A model generated the notes under the pieces. The model was not told where the DNA came from. It did not search any database and saw nothing but the letters and a program-made list of their open reading frames with translations. Position numbers and translations under genes: made by a program. DNA of 64,000 nt from Legionella sainthelensi (GTDB taxonomy: Bacteria; Pseudomonadota; Gammaproteobacteria; Legionellales; Legionellaceae), in NCBI RefSeq assembly GCF_900637685.1, contig NZ_LR134388.1, positions 2,181,501 to 2,245,500 of the forward strand, read 5' to 3'. Shown piece by piece: positions 55,852 to 64,000 of the stretch. Each line of letters begins with the position of its first letter. Within the stretch, counting starts at the first letter, position 1.

Positions 55852-57264
55852 TTATTCTGTCATTGTTGCAACAAAACCAGGGATAGTAAGTTTTTCCGCA
55901 AATTTTAATCTCTTAGCTAACTCAAAGGCATTTTGAGCCACTTCAAACCTCCCATTTTTCTCAGCCAGATCAATAAAACTAGTAAATGTTAATTCATCAG
56001 CTAATCGTAAAATTATGGCTTGTTTAAAAGCATTTTGCGCTGATTCAAATTGACTATTTTTTCCTGCTGCATCAATAAAGCTATTAAACGTGTAACAGTC
56101 GCACAAGTTCCATCTCTTGGCTAATGCAAAAGCATTTTGAGCAGCCTCAAATTGCCCATTTTTTCCCGCCGCGTCAATGAAACTAGCAAAAGTAACTTTA
56201 TTTGCAAGATTCCATTTCTTAGCTAACTCGAAAACATTTTGAGCTAATTCAAACTGTTTATTTTTTCCTGCTATATTTATGAAACTATTAAAGGTTACTT
56301 CGTTAACCAATCGCCACTTTTTAGCTAATTCAAACGCATCTTGAGCTACCTTAAATTGTCCATTCTTTCCTGCTAAATCAATAAAACTTGCGAATGTGAT
56401 CTTATCTACCAGTCTTTTTTCCTTAGCCATTTCAAAGGCATTTTGTGATGCTTGAAACTGACCATTCTTCCCTGCTGCGTTAATGAAGCTATTAAAAGTA
56501 ATCTGATTTGCTAGTTGTGAAGATTTAGCTAATTCAAAAGCTTTTTGTGCTTCATCAAACTTATCGTTTTTTCCTGCCGCATCAATAAAACTCGCAAAGG
56601 TAACTTCATTGGCTAAGTTCCATTTTTTAGCTAATTCAAACGCATATTGAGCTACTTCAAACTGTCCATTTTTTCCAGCTACATCAATAAAGCTGGCGAA
56701 GGTTACTTCATTGACTAACTCCAAATTTTTAGCTAAATCAAATGCATCTTGTGCTGCTTTAAACTGTCCATTTTTACCAGCTACATCAATAAAACTAGCA
56801 AAAGTAATTGCGCTGGCTAATTTTAATTCTTTAGATAGTTCAAAAGCATGTTGAGCAGCCTCAAATTGACTATTTTTTCCCGCAGCAACAATGAAGCTAT
56901 TAAAAGTAATCTCATTGGCTAGATTTCTTTTTCGAGCTAAATCAAAGGCATTTTTTGCCGCTCTAAACTGTCGATTTTTTCCCGCCATTGTAATGAAGCT
57001 ATTAAAGCTAGCTTCATTAATTAGTTCTTTTGTGATTAATAAGTTATGAACAGCGCATGTGAAAGCCCAATTTCTATTAAACTTATTCATTAATTGATTG
57101 CACACAACTACATCAATACTGTTTTCTGGAGCGTTTTTTAAAATATCCAAAATAAGCGATAAGTTTTTTTGGTGGCCAATTTGCTTGCTTAACTCTATCG
57201 CTTCCTTGACATTCCTTTTTACAGAAACTTTATCTCTTAAAATTTTTATTATTTCTTCAAACAT
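55852..57264 (-). CDS. PPR-like repeat protein with 11 repeats of 34 residues
   Basis: 470 residues, SD AGGGA, no signal peptide. After a helical cap of about 83 residues come 11 nearly uniform 34-residue repeats and a final partial one (consensus VTFASFIDAAGKNGQFEAAQ, then NAFELAKKWNLANE). The helix-turn-helix pattern is that of pentatricopeptide repeats (VTYNSLIDAxxKxG...A...F..M), though the length is 34, not 35. The position used by plant PPRs for base choice is always Ser here. Such repeats bind RNA in eukaryotic organelles; in a bacterium this is rare and suggests an RNA- or protein-binding effector. Strongly repetitive DNA of 102-bp units. Confidence 0.75.
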   Translation of the reverse strand: MFEEIIKILRDKVSVKRNVKEAIELSKQIGHQKNLSLILDILKNAPENSIDVVVCNQLMNKFNRNWAFTCAVHNLLITKELINEASFNSFITMAGKNRQFRAAKNAFDLARKRNLANEITFNSFIVAAGKNSQFEAAQHAFELSKELKLASAITFASFIDVAGKNGQFKAAQDAFDLAKNLELVNEVTFASFIDVAGKNGQFEVAQYAFELAKKWNLANEVTFASFIDAAGKNDKFDEAQKAFELAKSSQLANQITFNSFINAAGKNGQFQASQNAFEMAKEKRLVDKITFASFIDLAGKNGQFKVAQDAFELAKKWRLVNEVTFNSFINIAGKNKQFELAQNVFELAKKWNLANKVTFASFIDAAGKNGQFEAAQNAFALAKRWNLCDCYTFNSFIDAAGKNSQFESAQNAFKQAIILRLADELTFTSFIDLAEKNGRFEVAQNAFELAKRLKFAEKLTIPGFVATMTE

Positions 57265-57390
57265 TATAAGTCCCTACTCTAGTGATCTTTGTTAATTCTT
57301 AGTCAGAATAAATTTGCAGCGATTGACTAAGCACATTTAAAACATCATGTTACTATTTAATCCAATTGAACAATATAATTCCAATTGATT

Positions 57391-57606
57391 ATGTTTATAT
57401 GTGATATCTATTTGTTAAATATGTTTTTAATTTCAATTGGTTATAAATGTAAAGACAACTTTGGAGCTAAAAAAATCTCTCGTCTTGGTTTAAGATTGAA
57501 TAAAATAGAAACGTATAAAGATTTATACGGTTTTTTGCCAATTGTTTTTTATATTGATTTACAACGCAAAGTAACTATTCCAGGAATTGTATGCCTTGAA
57601 TGTTAA
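57391..57606 (+). CDS. Small ORF, uncertain
   Basis: 71 codons from the ATG at 57391, hydrophobic N-terminus, then a basic stretch (KKISRLGLRLNKIETYKDLY). No SD, no recognised domain. The 57265-57738 gap upstream of the IS630 copy otherwise shows nothing. Low support; may be a remnant. Confidence 0.2.
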   Translation: MFICDIYLLNMFLISIGYKCKDNFGAKKISRLGLRLNKIETYKDLYGFLPIVFYIDLQRKVTIPGIVCLEC

Positions 57607-57738
57607 AGAAAGAGCAGATATCAGAGATACTCGAACAGGGGACAATTTTATGAGGTGAAGCCATTATAATAGTGGATCTTCAATCTCAAGAGCATCTAAC
57701 CAAGCAATATGTTCCTATTTAATAAATTTATCAATATA

Positions 57739-58886
57739 AGCAGACCGCATTAAATATCTATAAAAAACAATGCAGTTAGTGTACTCTGACGATTTTTTAT
57801 AGACAAGTTTTGAAAAATGATAAGGATATACCTCAACGAAGAAGCAAGAGCAGATTTAATTCGGTTAAGACGAAGTCAAAAATCCAATATAGGGGAACGT
57901 GCCTACTACGTATTATTATGTGGAGAAGGAAAATCAGTATCGGAAACGGCTAAAATTTCTGGTCGCAATGAACATACCGTCAGATTATGGCTCAAGCGCT
58001 ATATAACGCAGGGTATTACAGGACTTAAGAGTCGTAGTCAACCGGGTCGACCGGCTAGGAAGGCACCTATTATTGAATCTCAACTTGAGGAGTTACTCGG
58101 AAAATCACCTCAGGAATATGGTTATCAGGAAGCAGGATGGCCGATTAATTTGTTGCGAGATTGGTTTGAAAAACAAGGCGTGTCTGCTTGTGATAACACG
58201 TTGGTAACATCACTTAATCGATTAGGCTTTGTGTATAAACGATTTTCAAAAACGTTACCTGCAAATGCTCCATCCTCGACTGAGAAAAAAGCACGAATAA
58301 GTGAGATTGTTGAGGAGATTAGGAAAGATAGTGGAACGGATATTGAAATACTTTTCGCGGATGAGTCTCATTTTTCAAACCAACCATATGTCAGTCGAGG
58401 TTGGTTTAAAAGTGGTAAAAAAAGTAGTCAATACTGTGAAAGCCAGACTGAGCAAGGCTATTTTTGGCGCATTAAACATCCGAACAAGCCGATTTTATTG
58501 GAAGCAGGCGGATACAGGAAATAGCCAGCGATTGATCCTGTTCTTGCATCAACTTCATCAAGCAAATCCCAATAAAAAGTTAATGATCGTTCTCGATAAT
58601 GGACCAATACACAAAAGTAAGAAGGTTCAGAGGTTTGTTCAAAAGAATGACTGGGTGCAACTTCTTTTTCTTCCTGCATACTCACCTGAATACAATCCAA
58701 TTGAACGATCTTGGCAATGGTTAAAGCAGAGAGTCTAGGGTTCTAAGTCATTTTCTACTATGGAAGAGCTCTTACAGAAAATACGAAAGTTAGTTTGGCA
58801 CTTTCATGAAGGGAGGACGGTTTCAAAAATCAATTTTAATTATAATGCTTATACTGATTTGTTATAGATATTTAATGCGGTCTGCC
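57739..58886 (+). mobile_element. IS630-family insertion sequence, decayed
   Basis: Ends carry a perfect 24-base inverted repeat (starting GCAGACCGCATTAAATATCT; 57740-57763 and 58862-58885) with TA duplicated outside (57737-57738 and 58887-58888), the IS630 target signature. Total 1,148 bp, one transposase gene inside, disrupted. Confidence 0.88.
57817..58867 (+). pseudogene. IS630-family transposase, frameshifted and with an internal stop
   Basis: Starts normally (MIRIYLNEEARADLIRLRRS) with an HTH region (ISGRNEHTVRLWLKRYITQG) and DDE motifs: ILFADESHF, then in a second frame MIVLDNGPIHKS and NPIERSW. The frame changes at a seven-A run (58418-58424); six As would restore it. A TAG at 58736-58738 also interrupts the last domain, which continues as STMEELLQKIRKLVWHFHEG to the stop at 58865-58867. 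Probably dead, though A-runs also serve programmed frameshifting in insertion sequences. Confidence 0.85.
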
Positions 58887-59253
58887 TAAATATCGTCCAA
58901 CATTTGAATTTATTTCCATTGCACGTACCTATTTTGTTTTGTTTTAAATAACTCGCGTTGAGTTTCGATGATGAAAGTTATTGAGATAAGTTTTTTATTA
59001 ATAGACTAAAAATAAAACATAACTAATTGAAATTAAACTACTAGTTAATATTTTAATATAATATATAAAAATTATGAGTTGGTCAAATATTAATAATAAT
59101 GATTTAATTTGATCAAGATGAGACCGTTTTAAGAGAGAAAATTATGACCTATCAACCGTTTATTCAATGATATCTGCTTGGATAAATTGAAAATTGCCAA
59201 TTATTACTAATCCAAGATTCATAGAAAAACGAAATTATCTTTTGGAGAAAACA

Positions 59254-59616
59254 ATGAAACAAGATGAAGAAAGAGATTATTATAAGAATATGATGGCCCT
59301 TACGAATGAAATAACGAATTGGTTACTTAAAGGTTTGGATCCTGTTGATTCACCAAACCAGAAGCAACAAAATCCTAACCAACTATTACAAAATACGAAT
59401 GCTACGCAAAATAATCAACAAACACTACAAAACTCAGACAGCCCCCAACTCAGTCAACTTTCATCAAGTCAGACAAACACAACTCCGCTCGAATTAGAGA
59501 AAGCATGTGGAGTAAATGATAATGTAATAAACAAAAATACAAGCGAAAATGACGATATAAACGAAAATGACAATACCATTAGAAATGACAGTACAAATTC
59601 ATTCAGTATGCAGTGA
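59254..59616 (+). CDS. Small Asn/Gln-rich protein
   Basis: 120 residues from the ATG at 59254, which has GGAG seven bases upstream (the TTG at 59194 is unlikely). A short charged helix (MKQDEERDYYKNMMALTNEI) is followed by long Asn, Gln, Ser-rich low-complexity sequence, a feature of disordered secreted or effector proteins. No family. It lies between two insertion sequences, so it may be part of a mobile cargo or a remnant. The 58887-59253 gap before it shows no gene. Confidence 0.45.
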   Translation: MKQDEERDYYKNMMALTNEITNWLLKGLDPVDSPNQKQQNPNQLLQNTNATQNNQQTLQNSDSPQLSQLSSSQTNTTPLELEKACGVNDNVINKNTSENDDINENDNTIRNDSTNSFSMQ

Positions 59617-59665
59617 TTTTTGAGGAAAACTGTAATGTAAGGTTAGACAATATCACACCCGCTCA

Positions 59666-59694
59666 ATCCTCACTAAGCAATATCGAGTGAGGAT
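59666..59694 (+). terminator. Hairpin after the Asn/Gln-rich gene
   Basis: ATCCTCACT and AGTGAGGAT, a perfect 9-bp stem with an 11-base loop, 50 bases past the stop, then TTCTATA. Weak T-tract, so a probable but unproven terminator. Confidence 0.4.
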
Positions 59695-59724
59695 TCTATA
59701 AGCAGGTATTATTTGTAGTAGTTC

Positions 59725-60904
59725 CAACTTGATCTGACAGTTACCGGTTTTTAAGAAGTGTCTGTCAGGTCAAATTTAGTTTATAAATTTTTCCATCCAG
59801 AATTGTTTACTCTCTATCAAAGTTTGCATTGGAGTACGTCCACAACACATTTTACCCTGATGAGTACGTTGATTATTATAGTAATCCATCCATTCGTCCA
59901 GATCTTTTTGCAATTCATCGATTGATTCGTAAATTTTCTTTCGGAATGTTACTTGATAAAACTCCTGTAAAATCGTTTTATGAAAACGTTCACAAATCCC
60001 ATTTGTTTGAGGTGAATTTGCTTTTGTCTTTGTATGGTCAATGTTATTAATTGCCAAATAAAGCTGATAATCATGCTGTTCTTCTACCTTGCCACAATAT
60101 TCAGTACCCCTATCTGTTAAAATACGCAGTATAGGTAAATCGTGTTGTTCGAAGAAGGGTAAAACCTTATCGTTCAGTAAATCTGCTGAAGTAATTGGCG
60201 TTTTAGTCGTATAAAGCTTGGCAAATGCCACTTTACTATAGGTATCAACAAAAGTTTGCTGATAAATGCGACCGACTCCTTTAAGCGTACCCACATAAAA
60301 AGTATCTTGCGAGCCGAGGTAACCAGGATGTGCTGTTTCGATTTCACCACATGCCTCATCATCAAATTTCTTTTTCTCCAAAGCTACGACCTGCGCTTCC
60401 GTCAATATAATTCCTTCAGAAGCTACTTTAGCCTCTAATGCTTTTAAGCGGTCTTTAAAATTGGCAAGCTCATATCGCAGCCAAATGCTACGAACTCCAC
60501 TTGGAGAAACAAAAATACCCCGTTTACGAAGCTCATTGCTCGTACGAAGCTGACCATGGGCTGGAAATGCGAGCGCATACTCCCTTACCGAGAGTTCAAT
60601 TGCTTCTTCTACTCTATTTTTTAGATTAGGTTTTCTTCGGCTTTGATCGAATAAAGCATCAACTCCTCCCGATTCTACTGCCGACTTATAGCGATAAAAT
60701 GTATCTCTGGATAAGCCCATTACTTTACATGCCTTAGATACATTCCCTAATTCTTCAGCAAGGTTTAATAAGCCAACTTTATGTTTAATAATTTTAACTG
60801 TATTATCTATCATGAGAGTTTTCCTTTTGGTTTTGTTTCAAGTTCGCACTTCTATCAAAACCGGAAACTCTCTCTTTTTCAAGTACTTGTGTCAGATTAA
60901 GTCG
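59725..60904 (-). mobile_element. IS481-type insertion sequence (approximate ends)
   Basis: Inverted ends CAACTTGATCTGACA (59725-59739) and, on the other strand, CGACTTAATCTGACA (60904-60890) match at 13 of 15 positions, with further partial similarity inward around ACCGGTTTT. They enclose one intact transposase gene. I could not see a clear target duplication, so the exact borders are uncertain. Confidence 0.6.
59776..60813 (-). CDS. IS481-family transposase
   Basis: 345 residues, complete. N-terminal HTH (ELGNVSKACKVMGLSRDTFY) and an integrase core with the DDE triad: GSQDTFYVGTLKG, LRILTDRGTEYCG and NGICERFHKTIL. IS481 transposases of this length move small single-gene elements by a DDE mechanism. 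No frameshift seen, so it may still be active. Located directly between the Asn/Gln-rich gene and the 738-residue effector candidate. Confidence 0.88.
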   Translation of the reverse strand: MIDNTVKIIKHKVGLLNLAEELGNVSKACKVMGLSRDTFYRYKSAVESGGVDALFDQSRRKPNLKNRVEEAIELSVREYALAFPAHGQLRTSNELRKRGIFVSPSGVRSIWLRYELANFKDRLKALEAKVASEGIILTEAQVVALEKKKFDDEACGEIETAHPGYLGSQDTFYVGTLKGVGRIYQQTFVDTYSKVAFAKLYTTKTPITSADLLNDKVLPFFEQHDLPILRILTDRGTEYCGKVEEQHDYQLYLAINNIDHTKTKANSPQTNGICERFHKTILQEFYQVTFRKKIYESIDELQKDLDEWMDYYNNQRTHQGKMCCGRTPMQTLIESKQFWMEKFIN

Positions 60905-61003
60905 AAACTAATTCATATTATTCGTATTGTCACAACAGTCGATAGCTATCTTACCCAATTATCGTACTTACAAGGACAGGGTAAATTCAAGCTTTGTATC
61001 TCC

Positions 61004-63220
61004 CTATTTAACAGTCACTTTGATTGTTTGATCATGAAGAGTAAGGTCTGTTTCATTGATTTCTTCTTTAAAGTCACTCAACTCCAATTTGAATTGCTGC
61101 ATTGTATTTACAAATGGCTGTATGTCTTTAGCGGTAGCAAGTCCATTTTCTGTAATGTCAGGAACATCAAATAAGTCATCCTCTGATTTAGTTTCTACTA
61201 ATTGCTCAAGCCGATTAAATCCTAATTTTTCAAGATACGTTTGTACTGCTACACCAAACTCTCCATTTTCGATACAACGCTTATGAGTTGCTAAATTATT
61301 ACACTGTTCTTCAGTAATTGTTTTTCCTTCTTTAATGCTTTTTAAAATATCAATTAAAACATCAGAGGCGATTTTCTTAGCCTGTTTACTCCAACTCCAG
61401 AAGTTATACATTGCAATTTCAGGTTTTTCATTTCTCTTCTGATAGTATTTTTCCACCGCTTCTATAAAGTCCGTAATATGATCTTTAATAGGCTCTAGCT
61501 CAATGGGTTTATCTTCAATTTTGGTGACTACATAATCTTCAAAAACCCGTACTTTGAGCAATTCTTCTATTGCAACAGGGCATTCTTGTAAAAATAACTC
61601 CGCTTTTTGAATCATTATTTCATATTCGTCAAGATCATTCGACTTTAAAGGATTAAGATCTATGAAGCTGTGTTCAATGTTTTCTTGTAAAATCAAACTG
61701 TCTTCAAGTGATACCTCATTTTTTATTTTAATTTCGTGTGATAAAAATCCTGAGCTAACAATTTTAAGGATTTCCTCAAGCTTTTTGATATGGGTTGCTA
61801 AATGCTCTAAATATTCGGAAACATGTTCTTCTTTAATGTATGATTCAGAAGAAAGGAGCTTGTGGATAAGTTTCGCTTTGGTTTCTAGATTGTTTATTGC
61901 AAGAATGAGTTCATTACAACGTTGTTGAATAATTAAATCCTCATGAGTCTTTTTTAATTTGGGATCAATTTTTCGTTGTAACTCAAATAAATCTCCAATG
62001 CGTGAAGTTGCTTCAATATATTCTTTAGGAGTGTTAGCAACCTCAGAAATTTGTTTTAATGTTTTCAAAAATTCTTGATACGCTTCAACCGTATAGCCTT
62101 TGCTTAATGTCTCGATATTCACCAATAATTTGGCTTGCAGTTTCATTTGACTTTCAACAAGAGCATCAAGTGCAGAAGGATCAACCTCATCCAATAGAGG
62201 CCGAATATTTTTCAAATAGGTTTTAAAATCAAGAGCAATATAACTTTCAATCTCTAATTCTTTTTTGACAGCAGTAGAGGGAGGTGTCATTATTTGCTCT
62301 AAAACAAACTCATCACCTTTCTCAGAATTTGATTTTAAAGTCTCTAAATATTCTTTGATTTTGGGCCAATTGTCATCACTTAAAGTAACTTGCATCGCAC
62401 CATATTTATCAGGCGTTACATTACCTGTTTCAGTAAGTAATTTTGCTTGATAAACGGGATCACTAAAATACAATGATCCTGCTGCGGTAAAGGTATCCGA
62501 AGCACCTATCAAAGAATGCCCTTGACCAAATTGATCAGTATCCGATTGTATACTCTCATCTTCTTTGGTATGTCCCCATATGGCCTCTAAAATCGAAGAA
62601 GATGGGGCACTTTGCTCTAAACCTAACATCATTAACTGATCGGGAGCATAATGATGAAAATACATATGTCCACTAAAGCCATTTTTATTGATATTCTTTC
62701 CAACCAGATTTTGTTCACCCTCTCCACCCATAGCGATGTTTACGCCAAAATCATAGGGGGTTTTAATAAGAGTCGGTATCTGCCCCATAACACCTAGCAT
62801 AAATCCTTTTAGTTCCGTAACTTTTTCTCCTTTACGAATAACCCCATGAGTGGCAGAACGCGAGACCACCCCTTTACTACCTGCTTCAGGAAAAAATGCT
62901 AAAAATTCTTTCAGATTTTCTGGTGATAAATTCTTATAATCGACGATAACTCGACTCGCATGCGATAAATAATCAATTGATGTAAGTACATCACCAGGAT
63001 TAGTAAGTTCTTTATTTTTAACTAAGGAAGAGCGTGTTTTAAACTCGCCTTGAGCAACACAAGCCAATAGTAATTTAGAGATATTAGTAGCCGTATCATC
63101 TGAACCATTATGTTTAAATGTTTTTAACCATTGCTGTGCGACCGCAAACTGATCTTCTTTAATACTATTTTTAATAATAGTGGTCTTTGCTTTGAGTACT
63201 TCTGGTGAATCTTTTGACAT
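61004..63220 (-). CDS. Large Dot/Icm effector candidate, unknown function
   Basis: 738 residues, no signal peptide or membrane span. I cannot name a family. The N-terminal 280 residues look like a folded enzyme-type domain (GVVSRSATHGVIRKGEKVTE; GHMYFHHYAPDQLMMLGLEQ; GHSLIGASDTFTAAGSLYFS), with histidines clustered in HMYFHHY. The C-terminal 450 residues are long charged alpha-helices likely to form coiled coils. The ATG has a GAGA-type SD. A very good PmrA-like box and -10 lie 60 bases upstream, which is how many Legionella effector genes are controlled. The gene sits beside an insertion sequence. Confidence 0.65.
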   Translation of the reverse strand: MSKDSPEVLKAKTTIIKNSIKEDQFAVAQQWLKTFKHNGSDDTATNISKLLLACVAQGEFKTRSSLVKNKELTNPGDVLTSIDYLSHASRVIVDYKNLSPENLKEFLAFFPEAGSKGVVSRSATHGVIRKGEKVTELKGFMLGVMGQIPTLIKTPYDFGVNIAMGGEGEQNLVGKNINKNGFSGHMYFHHYAPDQLMMLGLEQSAPSSSILEAIWGHTKEDESIQSDTDQFGQGHSLIGASDTFTAAGSLYFSDPVYQAKLLTETGNVTPDKYGAMQVTLSDDNWPKIKEYLETLKSNSEKGDEFVLEQIMTPPSTAVKKELEIESYIALDFKTYLKNIRPLLDEVDPSALDALVESQMKLQAKLLVNIETLSKGYTVEAYQEFLKTLKQISEVANTPKEYIEATSRIGDLFELQRKIDPKLKKTHEDLIIQQRCNELILAINNLETKAKLIHKLLSSESYIKEEHVSEYLEHLATHIKKLEEILKIVSSGFLSHEIKIKNEVSLEDSLILQENIEHSFIDLNPLKSNDLDEYEIMIQKAELFLQECPVAIEELLKVRVFEDYVVTKIEDKPIELEPIKDHITDFIEAVEKYYQKRNEKPEIAMYNFWSWSKQAKKIASDVLIDILKSIKEGKTITEEQCNNLATHKRCIENGEFGVAVQTYLEKLGFNRLEQLVETKSEDDLFDVPDITENGLATAKDIQPFVNTMQQFKLELSDFKEEINETDLTLHDQTIKVTVK

Positions 63221-63279
63221 CGTATTCTCTTTCGTATTTTATTAAGCTAAAACTAAATTTTGGTGGATTATATATCATG

Positions 63280-63299
63280 TTGATTAACGGAATATTAAT
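63280..63299 (-). promoter_or_regulatory. PmrA-like box of the 738-residue effector candidate
   Basis: On the minus strand ATTAATATT-CC-GTTAATCAA: the first half matches the PmrA repeat (cTTAATatT) at 8 of 9 positions and the second keeps TTAAT; the TTAA-N7-TTAA spacing is exact. A TATATAAT -10 follows 5 bases later (63274-63267). PmrA activates many Dot/Icm effector genes. Confidence 0.6.
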
Positions 63300-63408
63300 A
63301 ACTAATAAAACCGAGTTCGAACTAATTGACGTAAACTCTAAATGCTGAGTAATAAATTTGCTCTAATAGTATAATTTTTTAAAAATAAACCCCTGTTGGA
63401 ATAAACAC

Positions 63409-64000
63409 TTATTTAGTTTCTTTACTGGCCAAATTTCCAGTGATTATCCCCTCCTGCATTTGAGCTGCAATATCTTTAAAGCCAGATGGTGAATGCGGTA
63501 ATAAAATAGTATTGGATTTGTCATGAGCACCAATTTCCCTTAACGTATCAAAATATTGCGTCACCAAGACCAAATTCATAATATCCGTTGCAGTGATATC
63601 AGAAATTGTTTTTTGAAAACCCTCCACAGATTGGCATAAACCATCTACTATAGCCTTTCGCTGGTTAGCTGTACCCTCTCCCTGTAATTTCTTACTTTCG
63701 GCTTCAGCCTCAGCTCTTTTTACCATTAAAATTTTCTCTGCTTCACCTTTGGCCTGAGCTGCTACTTGCAAGCGCTGCTGTTCGTTAATTTCATTCATGG
63801 CATTTTTAACTTTCTCTTCTAATTCAATATTGGTCACTAATGCCTTTACAATTTCAAAACCAAACTCCTGCATGGTTTGAGTCAGTTCTTTGCCCACAGC
63901 ATTTGCAATACTGTCTTTCTTTTCAAATACATCATCAAGGATCATGCTTGGAGTTTCAGAGCGTACCAAATCTAATACATAAGCAGTAATTTGCTGCGCG
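63409..64000 (-). CDS. SPFH/band-7 (stomatin/HIR-like) protein, C-terminal part cut by window edge
   Basis: The open frame continues without a stop to base 64000, so the N-terminus lies outside. The 197 codons present include the end of the SPFH domain (LDDVFEKKDSIANAVGKEL; FGFEIVKALVTNIELEEKV) and a long coiled-coil of Ala/Glu/Lys (QVAAQAKGEAEKILMVKRAE) typical of stomatin/HIR-type membrane-scaffold proteins, ending in a conserved TQYFDTLREIG. These form lipid-raft-like rings at the membrane. Precise paralogue not determined. Confidence 0.88.
   Translation of the reverse strand, partial: AQQITAYVLDLVRSETPSMILDDVFEKKDSIANAVGKELTQTMQEFGFEIVKALVTNIELEEKVKNAMNEINEQQRLQVAAQAKGEAEKILMVKRAEAEAESKKLQGEGTANQRKAIVDGLCQSVEGFQKTISDITATDIMNLVLVTQYFDTLREIGAHDKSNTILLPHSPSGFKDIAAQMQEGIITGNLASKETK

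Noticed and set aside
55852..57264. Regular 102-bp repeats as a possible CRISPR or satellite array
   Set aside because: The repeats are in frame and code for uniform 34-residue protein units; there are no spacers.
57817..58738. Two separate transposase genes in IS630
   Set aside because: They are one gene broken at an A7 run plus a TAG; the terminal inverted repeats enclose both.

Overview
The window is chromosomal DNA of a Legionella-type gammaproteobacterium. It is AT-rich and carries a type II secretion block, lspFGHIJK, beside glnA, and a high density of eukaryote-like proteins of the kind moved by the Dot/Icm secretion system. These include an LRR/protease/AAA giant, an F-box protein, a SidE-phosphodiesterase-like protein, a SopB/SidF-type CX5R phosphatase and a PPR-like repeat protein. 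Gene content suggests a species other than L. pneumophila, but the species cannot be fixed from the sequence alone. All identifications come from motif reading; no database search was run.

Layout. 1-4.1 kb: the start of htpG with a heat-shock-like promoter, a PLP enzyme, yaaA, a DUF4124 protein and glnA, all on the minus strand. 4.2-8.4 kb: the lspF-K operon. 8.4-16.2 kb: a Sel1-repeat protein, pmbA, a phosphodiester-glycosidase-like exported protein, then nrdAB behind two NrdR-type boxes and a DnaA box. 16.4-20.3 kb: small exported or membrane proteins and an ABC exporter split by a frameshift. 20.5-28.7 kb: tRNA-Arg(CCU) followed by an island-like block with the LRR/protease/AAA giant (also split at a C7 tract) and a TIKI/ChaN-like protein. 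28.7-33.4 kb: an SDR, a membrane protein, an FNR-type regulator and a fatty acid desaturase with an FNR-like box between them. 33.6-34.5 kb: an IS5-derived element carrying a GIY-YIG gene.

34.9-47.4 kb is effector-rich: the PDE-HAD fusion, a 2-hydroxyacid dehydrogenase, the F-box protein, a SHOCT-like mini-protein, a zinc-ribbon/ArsR pair, two unknowns and the CX5R phosphatase. 47.6-57.3 kb: a J-domain protein behind a PmrA-like box, a 0.9-kb stretch of degraded gene fragments, a GH28 polygalacturonase, MscS, an MHS transporter, tam, two exported hydrolases and the PPR-like protein. 57.7-60.9 kb: a decayed IS630 copy, a small Asn/Gln-rich protein and an IS481-type element. 61.0-64.0 kb: a 738-residue effector candidate behind a good PmrA-like box, and the C-terminal part of an SPFH/band-7 protein that runs off the end.

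How the genes fit together. The type II system could export the signal-peptide hydrolases here (GH28, EEP-fold, RHAE phosphatase-like), while the signal-peptide-less eukaryote-like proteins are candidates for Dot/Icm. The most unusual items are the LRR-Cys/His/Asp-AAA giant, the regular 11 x 34-residue PPR-like protein, and the PDE-HAD fusion. All three frameshifts found lie in homopolymer runs, so sequencing error and genuine slippage must be separated before calling those genes dead.
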